Assembly: GCA_003972955.1 (NCBI GenBank)
Contig: QOAQ01000045.1
Coordinates: 1 to 36,918 of the forward strand
Source of the DNA: Aquificaceae bacterium
Lineage (GTDB): Bacteria > Pseudomonadota > Gammaproteobacteria > Thiotrichales > Thiotrichaceae
Direction: 5' to 3'
DNA: 36,918 bases
Translations under genes and position numbers: made by a program
Notes under the pieces: generated by a model
Told to the model about the DNA's origin: nothing
Seen by the model: only the letters and a program-made list of their open reading frames with translations
Databases searched by the model: none
Shown here: positions 8,625 through 16,965 of the stretch, piece by piece
How the letters are laid out: each line of letters starts with the position of its first letter
How positions within the stretch are numbered: the first letter of the stretch is position 1

Positions 8625-10013
8625 TCAAAAAGGTAATGTGAGGTGTGAGATAACCCGCTTTAATAAATCACGAAACTGTTGTTGTATCATTTCTAAACGT
8701 TGCGGTGTTGTTGCTTCAAAACGAAAGCTTAGAGTAGGGCTGGTGTTGGAGGCGCGTACCAACCCCCAGCAATCATTATAGTCAATGCGTAAGCCATCAA
8801 TTAAAGTATGTTTTGCTAAAGGGAATAGGGCTTGCTCACGGATATTTTTTATGGCTTCTTTTGCCATGAGCGCATTATCAAAATACAAGTGATATTCAGG
8901 TGTTGAGTAGCTATCCGCTATCTCTGCAAATATTTGAGTGGGTGATAGGGTAAATTCAGATAAAATTTCGAGTAATCTCGCGGCATTGTATAAAGCATCA
9001 TCATAGTCTGACCAACGATCACGCAGAATAATATGACCACTAAATTCTCCACCCATAATGGCATCGATTTCTTTCATATGGGATTTTAGTGATGAATGAC
9101 CACTAATGCACATAGAGGGCTTCCCCCCCGCTTTTTTGATGGCTTGGGGAAGAAGAAAGCTACATTTAACATCAAAAGCTATTTTTTTATTTGGATAGTG
9201 TTTCAGTATGCTATTGGCAAGCAGGATCATGATTCGGTCAGGCCATAATATTTTGCCATTTTTATCCACTGCGATCATGCGGTCGGCATCGCCATCAAAG
9301 GCGATACCAATATCTAACTGTTTTCTGATAACAAGTTCTTGCAAAGCCTGTAAATTTTCAGGTTTGGTGGGGTCGGGAGAATGGTTTGGAAATGTACCAT
9401 CAAGCTCACAGTATAAGGTGTGTACCTCACAACCTAGCCGATTAAAGAGATCATGTGCAATGAGAGAAGCTACACCATTACTACAATCAATCGCAATTTT
9501 TAAAGGGCGTTTAAGTGATACATCGTTGATAATTGCGTTTGAATAAGCGGGGAGAATATCTTGTTTTATAATCGGTTGTGCTGGCAGAGTGCTAAGTAAA
9601 AAATCCTCTGAGGCAATACGTTGATACAAACACTGAATTTCTGCGGCACTTAAGGGATGATTATCCATCACCATTTTGATGCCATTGTGATTTGCAGGAT
9701 TATGGCTTGCAGTCACCATAAGACCATTAGCGATATGCAAATGTGAGAGTCCAAAATATAGAGCAGGTGTAGGAATAATGCCAAGATCAATTACTTCACA
9801 GCCTGTATCCAATAAACCTTGCGTTAATGCTTTGGTCAGTTCTGGGCTACTAATGCGCGCATCTCTGCCTAATAAAACCTGAGGGGACTGTTTGCTTTGT
9901 AATTGCGAGCCAATACTAAGCCCTATTTGATAGGCATCTTGAGGTATAAAATCTTTGCCTATTTCACCTCGAATATCATACGCTCTAAAAATCTCTTTAG
10001 ATATTTCCCCCAT
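8625..10013 (-). CDS. algC: Phosphomannomutase/phosphoglucomutase (AlgC-type)
   Basis: It interconverts hexose 6-phosphate and hexose 1-phosphate for sugar-nucleotide supply (GDP-mannose, LPS core, exopolysaccharide). The 462 residues span the four domains of the alpha-D-phosphohexomutase family. The phosphoserine loop is VTASHNPANHNG, the metal-binding loop AFDGDADRM, the sugar-binding loop MGGEFSGH and the phosphate-binding loop VRASNTSPTLSFRFE. The opening IFRAYDIRGEIG is typical of the AlgC/ManB branch rather than GlmM. It lies 21 bases downstream of dut in coaBC-dut-algC, the order known from Pseudomonas and relatives. A G-rich ribosome site precedes the ATG. Confidence 0.94.
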   Translation of the reverse strand: MGEISKEIFRAYDIRGEIGKDFIPQDAYQIGLSIGSQLQSKQSPQVLLGRDARISSPELTKALTQGLLDTGCEVIDLGIIPTPALYFGLSHLHIANGLMVTASHNPANHNGIKMVMDNHPLSAAEIQCLYQRIASEDFLLSTLPAQPIIKQDILPAYSNAIINDVSLKRPLKIAIDCSNGVASLIAHDLFNRLGCEVHTLYCELDGTFPNHSPDPTKPENLQALQELVIRKQLDIGIAFDGDADRMIAVDKNGKILWPDRIMILLANSILKHYPNKKIAFDVKCSFLLPQAIKKAGGKPSMCISGHSSLKSHMKEIDAIMGGEFSGHIILRDRWSDYDDALYNAARLLEILSEFTLSPTQIFAEIADSYSTPEYHLYFDNALMAKEAIKNIREQALFPLAKHTLIDGLRIDYNDCWGLVRASNTSPTLSFRFEATTPQRLEMIQQQFRDLLKRVISHLTLPF

Positions 10014-10034
10014 ACTGCCCCCCGTATTCCTTAA

Positions 10035-10502
10035 CTATTTCTTCCCTGAATGACCAAAGCCTCCCTCGCCACGGTCGCTTGAATCAAAACTATCGACTTG
10101 ATTCAAGCTTACTTGTAGGACAGGTACAAACACAAGCTGTGCAATTCTATCGCCTATTTCAATATCAAAATCAGTATTACTACGATTCCAACATGATATA
10201 AACAGTTGTCCTTGATAATCGGAGTCAATCAGACCAACTAAATTACCGAGCACAATACCGTGTTTATGCCCTAGACCAGAACGCGGCAAAATAGTTGCAG
10301 CAATTGTAGGGTCTTTAATATGAATAGCAAGTCCTGTGGGAATAAGTTGAGTCTCATCTGCTTTAATCGTGAGCGTTGCATCAATACAAGCACGTAAATC
10401 CATGCCTGCTGAACCTTGTGTGGTATAGGTTGGTAGCGGGATGCTGTCACCTATACGAGGGTCAAGCACGGTGAAGTCGATAGTTGGGGAGGGTATTGAC
10501 AT
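10035..10502 (-). CDS. dut: dUTP diphosphatase (dUTPase)
   Basis: This trimeric dUTPase hydrolyses dUTP to dUMP and PPi, keeping uracil out of DNA and feeding dTMP synthesis. At 155 residues it is normal length. All five conserved motifs are visible in order: [43 protein letters not shown] and the glycine-rich C-terminal arm [10 protein letters not shown]. It begins 8 bases after the coaBC stop, so both are likely read from one transcript. Confidence 0.97.
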   Translation of the reverse strand: MSIPSPTIDFTVLDPRIGDSIPLPTYTTQGSAGMDLRACIDATLTIKADETQLIPTGLAIHIKDPTIAATILPRSGLGHKHGIVLGNLVGLIDSDYQGQLFISCWNRSNTDFDIEIGDRIAQLVFVPVLQVSLNQVDSFDSSDRGEGGFGHSGKK

Positions 10503-10510
10503 AGGTAAGA

Positions 10511-11725
10511 TTATCCAAAGTGTGAATTATAGCGTTCTACGATGATATCCATCAATTCATAAGCTAACAGTTGTTTGTCTTTTTCTGGCAGTGATAAATG
10601 TCCGTCATGCCAGATAATTTCCAGTTGATTGGTGTCTTGATCGAACCCTTTACCTTCGCCAACAGGATTAGCAACAATAAGGTCTAGTTTTTTACGGTCG
10701 AGCTTACTGCGTGCATACTCCATTAAATTATGTGTTTCGGCAGCAAAACCAACGGTGAATAAATCATCTGATTGATGGCTAACGTCGGCAAGAATATCAG
10801 CATTTTGTTTTAGCTGTAAATGCAAATGCTCGCCTGATTTTTTAATTTTTTTAGTAAATATCTCTTTTGTCGCAAAGTCGGATACGGCTGCCGTGGCAAT
10901 AAAAATATCGGCATTTTTTGCGGCACGGAGTGTCGCCGTGTGCATCTCTTCTGCAGATTCTACCTTAATGACCTCCACGCCCTGAGGAGGGGCTAGGCTA
11001 ACAGGTCCTGAGATAATCGTGACGGTTGCTCCTAAATCTCGGGCAGCAATGGCAATAGAGTAGCCCATTTTTCCTGAGCTACGGTTGGTAATATAGCGCA
11101 CAGGGTCAATCGCCTCACGTGTTGGCCCCGCAGTAAGTAATACGTGTTTTCCCTGTAAGAATTGTGGCTTATCCATACATGCTAAGGCTGTTAAACTTTG
11201 ATGAACAAGCTCACTGGGTTCAAGCATTCGACCTGCCCCTATTTCTCCACACGCCTGCTCCCCGCTGGCAGGACCATGTGTTTTAATACCACGTTGTAAT
11301 AATATATGAAGATTATGTTGGGTGGCTGGGTTATCCCACATAACACGGTTCATCGCAGGTGCGAGATGAATCGGTGCAGTGCTGGCTAAACACAGCGTTG
11401 AAAGTAGATCATTTGCCATGCCGATGGATAATCTTGCCATAAAATCGGCACTGGCTGGTGCAATTAAAATCATATCTGCCCAACGAGCTAATTCGATATG
11501 CCCCATTCCTGCTTCAGCATCAGTATCCAATAAATCACTATGCACAGGATTCCCTGATAATGCTTGAAAAGTGAGGGGGGTAATAAACTGCATTGCGGCG
11601 GCGGTCATGCAAACACGAACATTTGTACCTGCTTTTATGAGTCCGCGAACAAGTTCGGCAGATTTATAGGCGGCAATTCCACCACTTATCCCTACAACGA
11701 TGTTTTTATTAATTTGATTTGTCAT
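10511..11725 (-). CDS. coaBC: Bifunctional phosphopantothenoylcysteine decarboxylase/synthetase (Dfp)
   Basis: It carries out two steps of coenzyme A synthesis: coupling 4'-phosphopantothenate to cysteine (CoaB, C-terminal) and decarboxylating the product with FMN (CoaC, N-terminal). CoaC is residues 1 to about 185, with [17 protein letters not shown], the catalytic-His segment [11 protein letters not shown] and [10 protein letters not shown]. CoaB follows, with [29 protein letters not shown] and the KKIKKSG lysine segment. At 404 residues it is full length. It is the first gene of coaBC-dut-algC and diverges from radC across only 40 bases. Confidence 0.97.
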   Translation of the reverse strand: MTNQINKNIVVGISGGIAAYKSAELVRGLIKAGTNVRVCMTAAAMQFITPLTFQALSGNPVHSDLLDTDAEAGMGHIELARWADMILIAPASADFMARLSIGMANDLLSTLCLASTAPIHLAPAMNRVMWDNPATQHNLHILLQRGIKTHGPASGEQACGEIGAGRMLEPSELVHQSLTALACMDKPQFLQGKHVLLTAGPTREAIDPVRYITNRSSGKMGYSIAIAARDLGATVTIISGPVSLAPPQGVEVIKVESAEEMHTATLRAAKNADIFIATAAVSDFATKEIFTKKIKKSGEHLHLQLKQNADILADVSHQSDDLFTVGFAAETHNLMEYARSKLDRKKLDLIVANPVGEGKGFDQDTNQLEIIWHDGHLSLPEKDKQLLAYELMDIIVERYNSHFG

Positions 11726-11765
11726 ACTAGAATGATAACAAACTTATAAGGCTTAAATAAACATT

Positions 11766-12437
11766 ATGGCAATCACCGATTGGGCAATTGAAGATAGACC
11801 ACGTGAAAAATTATTACAACGTGGAGCAATCGCCTTGTCTGATGCTGAGCTTTTGGCGATATTTTTACGTACAGGTATAAAAGGTAAAAGTGCGGTCGAT
11901 TTAGCCAAAGATTTATTGATAGAATCAGGCAGTTTAAGTGCTTTACTGTCTGCCAGTGAGGAAAAGTTTTGTTTACATAAGGGCTTAGGGCAAGCTAAAT
12001 ATGTGCAGATGAAAGCCGTTGTTGAAATGTCACGGCGTTATCTTGATGAAAAAATGAAACGGGGTGATGTACTAAAAGATGCCTCTGATGTTGAAAACTA
12101 TTTGAAGCTAAAGCTACGTCACTCTCCCTATGAAATATTTTCTTGTGTTTTTTTAGACAATAAACATCGTGTTATAGAGTATGAAGAACTGTTTCGTGGC
12201 ACGATAGATAGTGCTAGTGTGCATCCGAGAGAAGTAGTAAGGCGTGTGATACATCATAATGCCGCTGCGGTTATCTTATCTCATAATCATCCATCAGGTG
12301 TTGCTGAGCCGAGTCAAGCAGATCATCGAATAACAGAAAGATTAAAACAAGCATTATCATTTATTGATGTACGTGTTTTAGATCACTTTATTATTGGTGA
12401 TGAGGTCGTTTCATTTGCTCGTCGTGGCTTGATATGA
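11766..12437 (+). CDS. radC: RadC family protein (JAMM/MPN domain)
   Basis: The RadC/UPF0758 family has an N-terminal helix-hairpin-helix-like part ([21 protein letters not shown]) and a C-terminal JAB1/MPN metalloprotease-like domain. The metal motif is complete: [16 protein letters not shown], with the upstream Glu in the [10 protein letters not shown] region. The 223 residues are full length. The cellular role is unsettled; the old DNA-repair assignment in E. coli has been questioned. Divergence from coaBC is the classic gammaproteobacterial arrangement. Its stop overlaps an in-frame start of the next ORF (ATGA), but that gene probably starts later. Confidence 0.95.
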   Translation: MAITDWAIEDRPREKLLQRGAIALSDAELLAIFLRTGIKGKSAVDLAKDLLIESGSLSALLSASEEKFCLHKGLGQAKYVQMKAVVEMSRRYLDEKMKRGDVLKDASDVENYLKLKLRHSPYEIFSCVFLDNKHRVIEYEELFRGTIDSASVHPREVVRRVIHHNAAAVILSHNHPSGVAEPSQADHRITERLKQALSFIDVRVLDHFIIGDEVVSFARRGLI

Positions 12438-12466
12438 GTGTATTAAAATATAGGGGGAAGGGAAGT

Positions 12467-12922
12467 ATGGGGTTTATCCAAATTGTGGTGGGTGTGTTAT
12501 TAGTATTGTTTAGTACAGGACTATATTCTGCACCGTTTGATCAGTCTATTGCTATCAATGTGAAAACTAAAATAGGACATGCTTTTGCTCTACAACCACA
12601 GCGCAAATCTCGTTTGAATTGTAAAGGTTTAAAGCCTATCAAATGGAAAATACACATGAATATGCGTAAAAAAAGGATGTGGCTAAAAATTGAAAATAAA
12701 AAAAGCTATAGCCTTCCCATTACTTACTCACAGTGGAACAGAAAAAGCCATAAGCGTATGATTATTTTAGCAGGTAAAGATCGAAAACGTGTAAAAGCAA
12801 CCTTAAATCGTAGCCAGCTTTGTCGTCGTAAGTTCTCACGCTCTCGTTATACTTATTCTATTCATGCCATTGTGTCCCATTCTCAATTTCTTTCAGGCTG
12901 TTGTGCGGATATCACACGTTAA
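12467..12922 (+). CDS. Small, very basic secreted protein of unknown function
   Basis: I do not recognise this family. The ORF opens at 12434 overlapping radC (ATGA), but the ATG at 12467 has a purine-rich GGGGGAAGGGAAG ribosome site and starts a clean signal peptide (MGFIQIVVGVLLVLFSTGLYSA), so I chose it. The mature part is about 130 residues, rich in Lys and Arg, with a cluster of aromatic and basic residues (SYSLPITYSQWNRKSHKR) and four Cys, two adjacent near the C-terminus (SGCCADITR). Such charge suggests binding to nucleic acid, LPS or peptidoglycan in the periplasm, but this is a guess. It probably shares the radC transcript. Confidence 0.65.
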   Translation: MGFIQIVVGVLLVLFSTGLYSAPFDQSIAINVKTKIGHAFALQPQRKSRLNCKGLKPIKWKIHMNMRKKRMWLKIENKKSYSLPITYSQWNRKSHKRMIILAGKDRKRVKATLNRSQLCRRKFSRSRYTYSIHAIVSHSQFLSGCCADITR

Positions 12923-12959
12923 TATATTGTGTTTTTACCTTGACACTCTGCATTTAATA

Positions 12960-14060
12960 TTAAGCAATCGAATCTAAGCTAACTTGATCGGGATTAACAG
13001 CTGAGCATTGCATTAGGCGATTAAATAATTCATCTTGCTCTAAAATAGTGTGCTCGCCATTTGCATGTTGTACATATGCTGCCCATGGTACAAATTGGGT
13101 TTGAGCAAAAGAATGTTCATTATCTGGTGAGTAATCAATATTGAGTCCTGAGATATAAATGAGATTACGCCCATGATAACTTTCTTCACGCACGATAGAA
13201 CGATAACCACGATCAAATTCAACCTGAATATTAATTTCGGCGGCACTTAACATTGGTTCTGATGATGTCACTATCCAAGGAATAAAAGGATAGATATTTT
13301 TTTCTACTTGATGAGTATTATCAATATTACGTTTGTATTCAAATAAATTAGGTTTAAGATATTTTCCGATGGCTCGTGGTTTTTTAGGCCATAAAAAATT
13401 TCTCTCTCTCAAATAGGCTTTAAAATTTTTTGATACTCTGTAGCGTTTGCTGGTGCTAAGTACTTGTACAGACTTGGTCATTTCTTTAGTTAACTCTTCA
13501 AATTCAATAATACTACGCAGATTTATAAAGAGACCTTCATCATATTTTTGGCTTAAGAGCTGATTGTCAATAGTAACAAAACTACCTTCTTCCGTACGAT
13601 GCAAGAGTATATTTTTACTAGCAAATTTATACTCATTAAGATACCACTCAAGTGTGTGGTCTATCATGCCGCAATTAGGCGAAAATTCTTGATTACTGGT
13701 TTGTAAACGTCGATATATGCCAAATGTTTCAGTGCTTGTGTCATAACCCACGTGGCTTGCCTGAATAATGGCAAGGTCCTGACCATGATGTGCATGAGGA
13801 CTATGACGGCTTGTTGCCATAACACCGCCAACTAAGCCGTGGTCAAAAGGAAAGGCGCCAAAATGTTTACTGATAAGAATAATCGGTAAACCTTGGCTTT
13901 CATCAGAACAAAAGGCACGTGAAGGAACTATTTTTCCTGCTGTCATGCCTTCTTCTAAACAAAAATTATAAAATCTGGCAATAAAACTATGATAATCAAT
14001 TATTTTTTCTTCTATCTCAAAATTACCTAGGATAGATCGTAAGCGTAAATTTGAGATCAT
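12960..14060 (-). CDS. Putative LCIB-type beta-carbonic anhydrase-like protein
   Basis: I assign this tentatively to the LCIB (limiting-CO2-inducible B) family, structurally beta-carbonic anhydrases. The signature elements occur in the expected order in the N-terminal third: a C-x-D-E motif (Cys51 in RAFCSDES, comparable to CxDSR in classic beta-CAs), a Gly/His-rich loop GLVGGVMATSRHSPHAHHG, then QASHVGYD with His103, and NCGMI with Cys130. Cys51, His103 and Cys130 would be the zinc ligands. The remaining 230 residues are not recognised. It overlaps the aminotransferase gene by 4 bases (ATGA), so the two are translationally coupled. The predicted reaction is CO2/bicarbonate interconversion; some family members have shown no activity, so a regulatory role is possible. 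Confidence 0.5.
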   Translation of the reverse strand: MISNLRLRSILGNFEIEEKIIDYHSFIARFYNFCLEEGMTAGKIVPSRAFCSDESQGLPIILISKHFGAFPFDHGLVGGVMATSRHSPHAHHGQDLAIIQASHVGYDTSTETFGIYRRLQTSNQEFSPNCGMIDHTLEWYLNEYKFASKNILLHRTEEGSFVTIDNQLLSQKYDEGLFINLRSIIEFEELTKEMTKSVQVLSTSKRYRVSKNFKAYLRERNFLWPKKPRAIGKYLKPNLFEYKRNIDNTHQVEKNIYPFIPWIVTSSEPMLSAAEINIQVEFDRGYRSIVREESYHGRNLIYISGLNIDYSPDNEHSFAQTQFVPWAAYVQHANGEHTILEQDELFNRLMQCSAVNPDQVSLDSIA

Positions 14061-15349
14061 GCTAAATAATACTCGTTAATTGCCTCGCCGATTTTTTCTA
14101 AGGTGTTTGTGAAAATGACATCATCTTCTTGCAATAAGGTCATACGAAAACCATTTATAGTGCTACCAAATCCTGTAAGTGGAACAACACAAACGCCTTT
14201 TGATGCCATTAATTCATAAGAAAACTGAAAATCTGCAGCAACTTTTTCCTTTTTTAATAAATCATCTAAAAATAAGCGTACGGCTTTATTTGTGGCATTG
14301 AGTTGTGCGCGAGGCAAGTTAAGTAATTCGACCACTAAATAGAAAACTCCCTTTGGTTTATTAACGCGTATTTGTGGTATATCTTTAAAAAATAGAAAAG
14401 CTTCATCTGCACGTTTTTCATACTTACTTAAGCGGGATGCTAAATAGACTTTATATTCAGGGTGTGCATAAAGGTGGGGTAAAATAACTTGTGGCAAAGT
14501 CGTCGAGCAGACTTCTAGCATTTTGGCGAGTAAGATCATTTTCATATAATCACGGAAATTATCATTTTTTTCCGCATTGTAAATTTCAACCCACCCACAG
14601 CGAGAGCCAGGCCAAGGAATATCTTTACTAATACCTTTGAGACTTAACCCTGGTACATCGCCAATAATCTCATGTAAAAGCGTCATCTCAACACCTTTAA
14701 ATGTCATGTGATGATAAATCTCATCAAAGATTAAGAAGCAGTCATAACGTCTTGCAATATCAACTATTTTCTCTAAGGTTTCACGTTCGTAAACGCTACC
14801 CGTCGGGTTGTTTGGATTAATCACTAAAATAGCAACGACATGATCGTTATATTTGACTTTATTTTCAATCTCTTCTAAATCAGGTTCCCAGTTATTTTCA
14901 GGGTCTAAGCTATAAGAAATAAAGTTACAACCTGCATGCATCGCCTCTGCTGTTGCATGTGAAGGATAAGTAGGGGAGGGAACTAACACACGAACTTCAC
15001 GCGGTAAGTTATTGATAATTTTATTGATAGCTTCGCCAAGACCATTGAAAAATAAAATATCATCAATCATGCAAATCTTGTCACTAGAAAAATTATCTAA
15101 AACAAACTGGCGCGCATCAATAAACCCGCGTGAGTCCGTGTAAGCAAATGTTTCATCCTTAGCAATATGCTTTTGAACAATCTCTTTCATCCATTTGGGT
15201 ACAGATTCCCCCGCTGAAATAGGGTCACCAATATTTTCCCAAACCATCGAAAACCCACCTAATTGTTCTAATTGCTTACCAATTAAAACAACCTCGCGAA
15301 TGGGATAACTCAATAAACTGCTGTCTGCACGTAGTAGGTTTTGCCTCAC
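14057..15349 (-). CDS. PLP-dependent class I/II aminotransferase
   Basis: This is a fold-type I aminotransferase of 430 residues, full length. Recognisable parts are an N-terminal YPIREVVLIGK helix, the substrate/PLP segment INPNNPTGSVY, the PLP-pyridine Asp in LIFDEIYHHMTF, and the Schiff-base Lys in SLKGISKDIPWPGSRCGW. It most resembles the alanine/aspartate aminotransferase group, but the substrate cannot be read from sequence. The start is GTG with GAGAAAAAA upstream. Its stop overlaps the start of the LCIB-like gene, so the two proteins are made together, perhaps in fixed ratio; that coupling is the main hint to a special role. The NlpC gene is 94 bases upstream on the same strand, too far to assume co-transcription. 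Confidence 0.85.
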   Translation of the reverse strand: MRQNLLRADSSLLSYPIREVVLIGKQLEQLGGFSMVWENIGDPISAGESVPKWMKEIVQKHIAKDETFAYTDSRGFIDARQFVLDNFSSDKICMIDDILFFNGLGEAINKIINNLPREVRVLVPSPTYPSHATAEAMHAGCNFISYSLDPENNWEPDLEEIENKVKYNDHVVAILVINPNNPTGSVYERETLEKIVDIARRYDCFLIFDEIYHHMTFKGVEMTLLHEIIGDVPGLSLKGISKDIPWPGSRCGWVEIYNAEKNDNFRDYMKMILLAKMLEVCSTTLPQVILPHLYAHPEYKVYLASRLSKYEKRADEAFLFFKDIPQIRVNKPKGVFYLVVELLNLPRAQLNATNKAVRLFLDDLLKKEKVAADFQFSYELMASKGVCVVPLTGFGSTINGFRMTLLQEDDVIFTNTLEKIGEAINEYYLA

Positions 15350-15443
15350 CGTTTTTTCTCTGCTTTTGTTTATAAAATAGAAACTAAACTATAACATGAA
15401 TGGCATAGAAGAATAATTGTTGATGCGTTGTCATCATAACGGA

Positions 15444-15992
15444 TTAGCTATCGAGATAAGTTCCAAATTTTATGAATTTACTAAACCAATAGGAATTATC
15501 CATACTGCTTATTTTTACACGACTGCGACGGTTGGGCGCATGGATAAACTGTCTATTACCAATATAGAGACCAACATGATTGGTTTTACTGCTGGTTTTA
15601 AAAAACAACATATCACCAGGTTGTAGGTCTTCGTAACGTACTAAACGGCTTCTATTTCGTTGTTGTGCGGCAGTTCTTGGAATATTTACGCCAGCTCCAT
15701 TTTTATAGACATAGGTCATTAGCCCACTGCAATCAAACCCTTCTCTGGGGCTTGATCCTCCATATTTATATCGTATACCTAGCTGCTTATAAGCAAGTTG
15801 AACGATATTATGACGTGCTTGTATTGTTGGAGAGTAATTTTGTGCTGGAGGATTACGGTGTTGCGAAATAGGTGGTGGAATATAGACAGGAGGACGGTGA
15901 ATTGTATGTGCTTGTCGTTGTGGTAACGGTGTACAAGCAGTTGTTAGTGTCAAAAAGAAGCCTAAGCCAAACAAAAAAAGTAATTGTTTCAT
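15444..15992 (-). CDS. NlpC/P60 family lipoprotein, probable peptidoglycan endopeptidase
   Basis: This is an outer-membrane lipoprotein of the Spr/MepS-NlpC type that cuts peptide links in peptidoglycan. The start at 15992 gives MKQLLFLFGLGFFLTLTTAC, a lipoprotein signal with Cys20; AGGATAATAATA precedes the ATG. The track's earlier start adds 15 unlikely residues. A Pro-rich linker runs to about residue 60, followed by the catalytic domain: Cys in EGFDCSGLMTYVY, His in KTNHVGLYIGN, and the third polar residue in FIHAPN. At 182 residues it is usual for the family. No partner gene is evident; it is probably its own transcription unit. Confidence 0.9.
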   Translation of the reverse strand: MKQLLFLFGLGFFLTLTTACTPLPQRQAHTIHRPPVYIPPPISQHRNPPAQNYSPTIQARHNIVQLAYKQLGIRYKYGGSSPREGFDCSGLMTYVYKNGAGVNIPRTAAQQRNRSRLVRYEDLQPGDMLFFKTSSKTNHVGLYIGNRQFIHAPNRRSRVKISSMDNSYWFSKFIKFGTYLDS

Positions 15993-16304
15993 TATTATTA
16001 TCCTATCTACTGTAGCGGATATATTTATAGGCAACACGAGGGTGTCTATTTATCAGCCCATTATTTTAATTATTATTGTTTTGAGTGTCACTTATGAAAG
16101 ATAAGTTCAGGGCTAACAGATAAGCGGCCTGACTATAGGATTTCTTTATTTATTCTGTGTTTATGAATGAATAGATCCAGAATTAGGCATCCTTGTATGT
16201 AACTTCCAAGATTAAGTAATAGACATTATACCAATTTCCCTAAACAATATAAGCATATCAATATATATCTATTATTTATTTTGATATGATAGAAATTTAT
16301 CTAA
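15993..16304. other. 312-base AT-rich intergenic stretch upstream of the NlpC gene
   Basis: It contains the NlpC promoter region (minus strand) and then AT-rich DNA up to the palindromic repeat. A short imperfect inverted pair, TTCAGGGC and GCGGCCTGA, lies near 16107-16132. I see no ORF, RNA gene or clear promoter here. Confidence 0.4.
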
Positions 16305-16469
16305 CTAAGGACTCAGAATTAAATAATCTACGAAACTTGACTTATCTTTTTATCCCAGCATTGAATGCTCTCAATCGTTGCGTAGAGTGACTATGCGCCT
16401 CTTGAGATCATCCAGTCTGAGATAAAAATTCTGTGTCAAGTTCCGTAGATTATTCAATCCGAGTCCTAA
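16305..16469. repeat. Long palindromic repeat, copy 2 (complete)
   Basis: This is a nearly full-length inverted repeat of about 165 bases. The outer arms TAAGGACTC...AATAATCTACG and CGTAGATTATT...GAGTCCTAA pair almost perfectly. Inside them AACTTGAC pairs with GTCAAGTT, then come imperfect T-rich and A-rich arms, and the centre is GCGTAG-AGTGA-CTATGC. The core right of centre (TATGCGCCTCTTGAGATC and on) is identical to copy 1 at 1-145. It lies 20 bases before the start of the HAD-like gene, so it could also be in that gene's leader. It has no coding capacity and no flanking direct repeat I can identify with confidence. Confidence 0.85.
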
Positions 16470-16488
16470 AATATAATGAGATACAAAA

Positions 16489-16965
16489 ATGGAAATAGAA
16501 GATGAAAAACTAACCTTCTACTACAATGGAAATCAAGATCTTGAATCTTTTCAAATACTTCAAACTGCACTTGATATAAGGGGATACTATCTTGTTGAGT
16601 TTTATAATGAGTTTTTAATTGATATCTATATGCTGCTTGATGACCCTGAATCAAAACATATTGCTATTGATTGGGATAACACTATTAGCGCAGATCAAGA
16701 TTTTTTCAAAAATCTCATTAAACAATTCCAATCTGCGGGATATAAACCCTTCGTCTGCACTTTACGTGCTCCTGATAGGGAAAACATTGAAGAAATTCGC
16801 TCAATATTAGAAAAGACTAATATTGCTATCTATCTTACTGATGGCAACCCTAAACGTGAGTATATGAAAGAGCTAGGTGTTAACGTTCATTTATGGATTG
16901 ATGACTTCTATCCTGGCGTTTGTAGGGAAACAAGCTCACTACTAACGAGGAATAGCATCGAATGA
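16489..16965 (+). CDS. HAD-superfamily phosphatase-like protein
   Basis: This is a 158-residue protein with a HAD-fold core. Motif I is AIDWDNTISAD (Asp61, Asp63), motif II is VCTLRAP (Thr91), a Lys follows in NPKREYM (Lys122), and motif IV is LWIDDFYPG (Asp138, Asp139). All four catalytic positions are therefore filled. The first 55 residues (YYNGNQDLESFQILQTALDI) are not recognised. The core is minimal with no obvious cap domain, as in polynucleotide or protein phosphatases of small size and in many phage-encoded HAD proteins. It overlaps the next gene by 4 bases (ATGA) and is preceded by the palindromic repeat. Substrate unknown. Confidence 0.7.
   Translation: MEIEDEKLTFYYNGNQDLESFQILQTALDIRGYYLVEFYNEFLIDIYMLLDDPESKHIAIDWDNTISADQDFFKNLIKQFQSAGYKPFVCTLRAPDRENIEEIRSILEKTNIAIYLTDGNPKREYMKELGVNVHLWIDDFYPGVCRETSSLLTRNSIE

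Noticed and set aside
16305-16469. Palindromic repeat considered as an integron attC site
   Set aside because: No GTTRRRY/RYYYAAC core pair and no integrase in the window; the stem layout differs.
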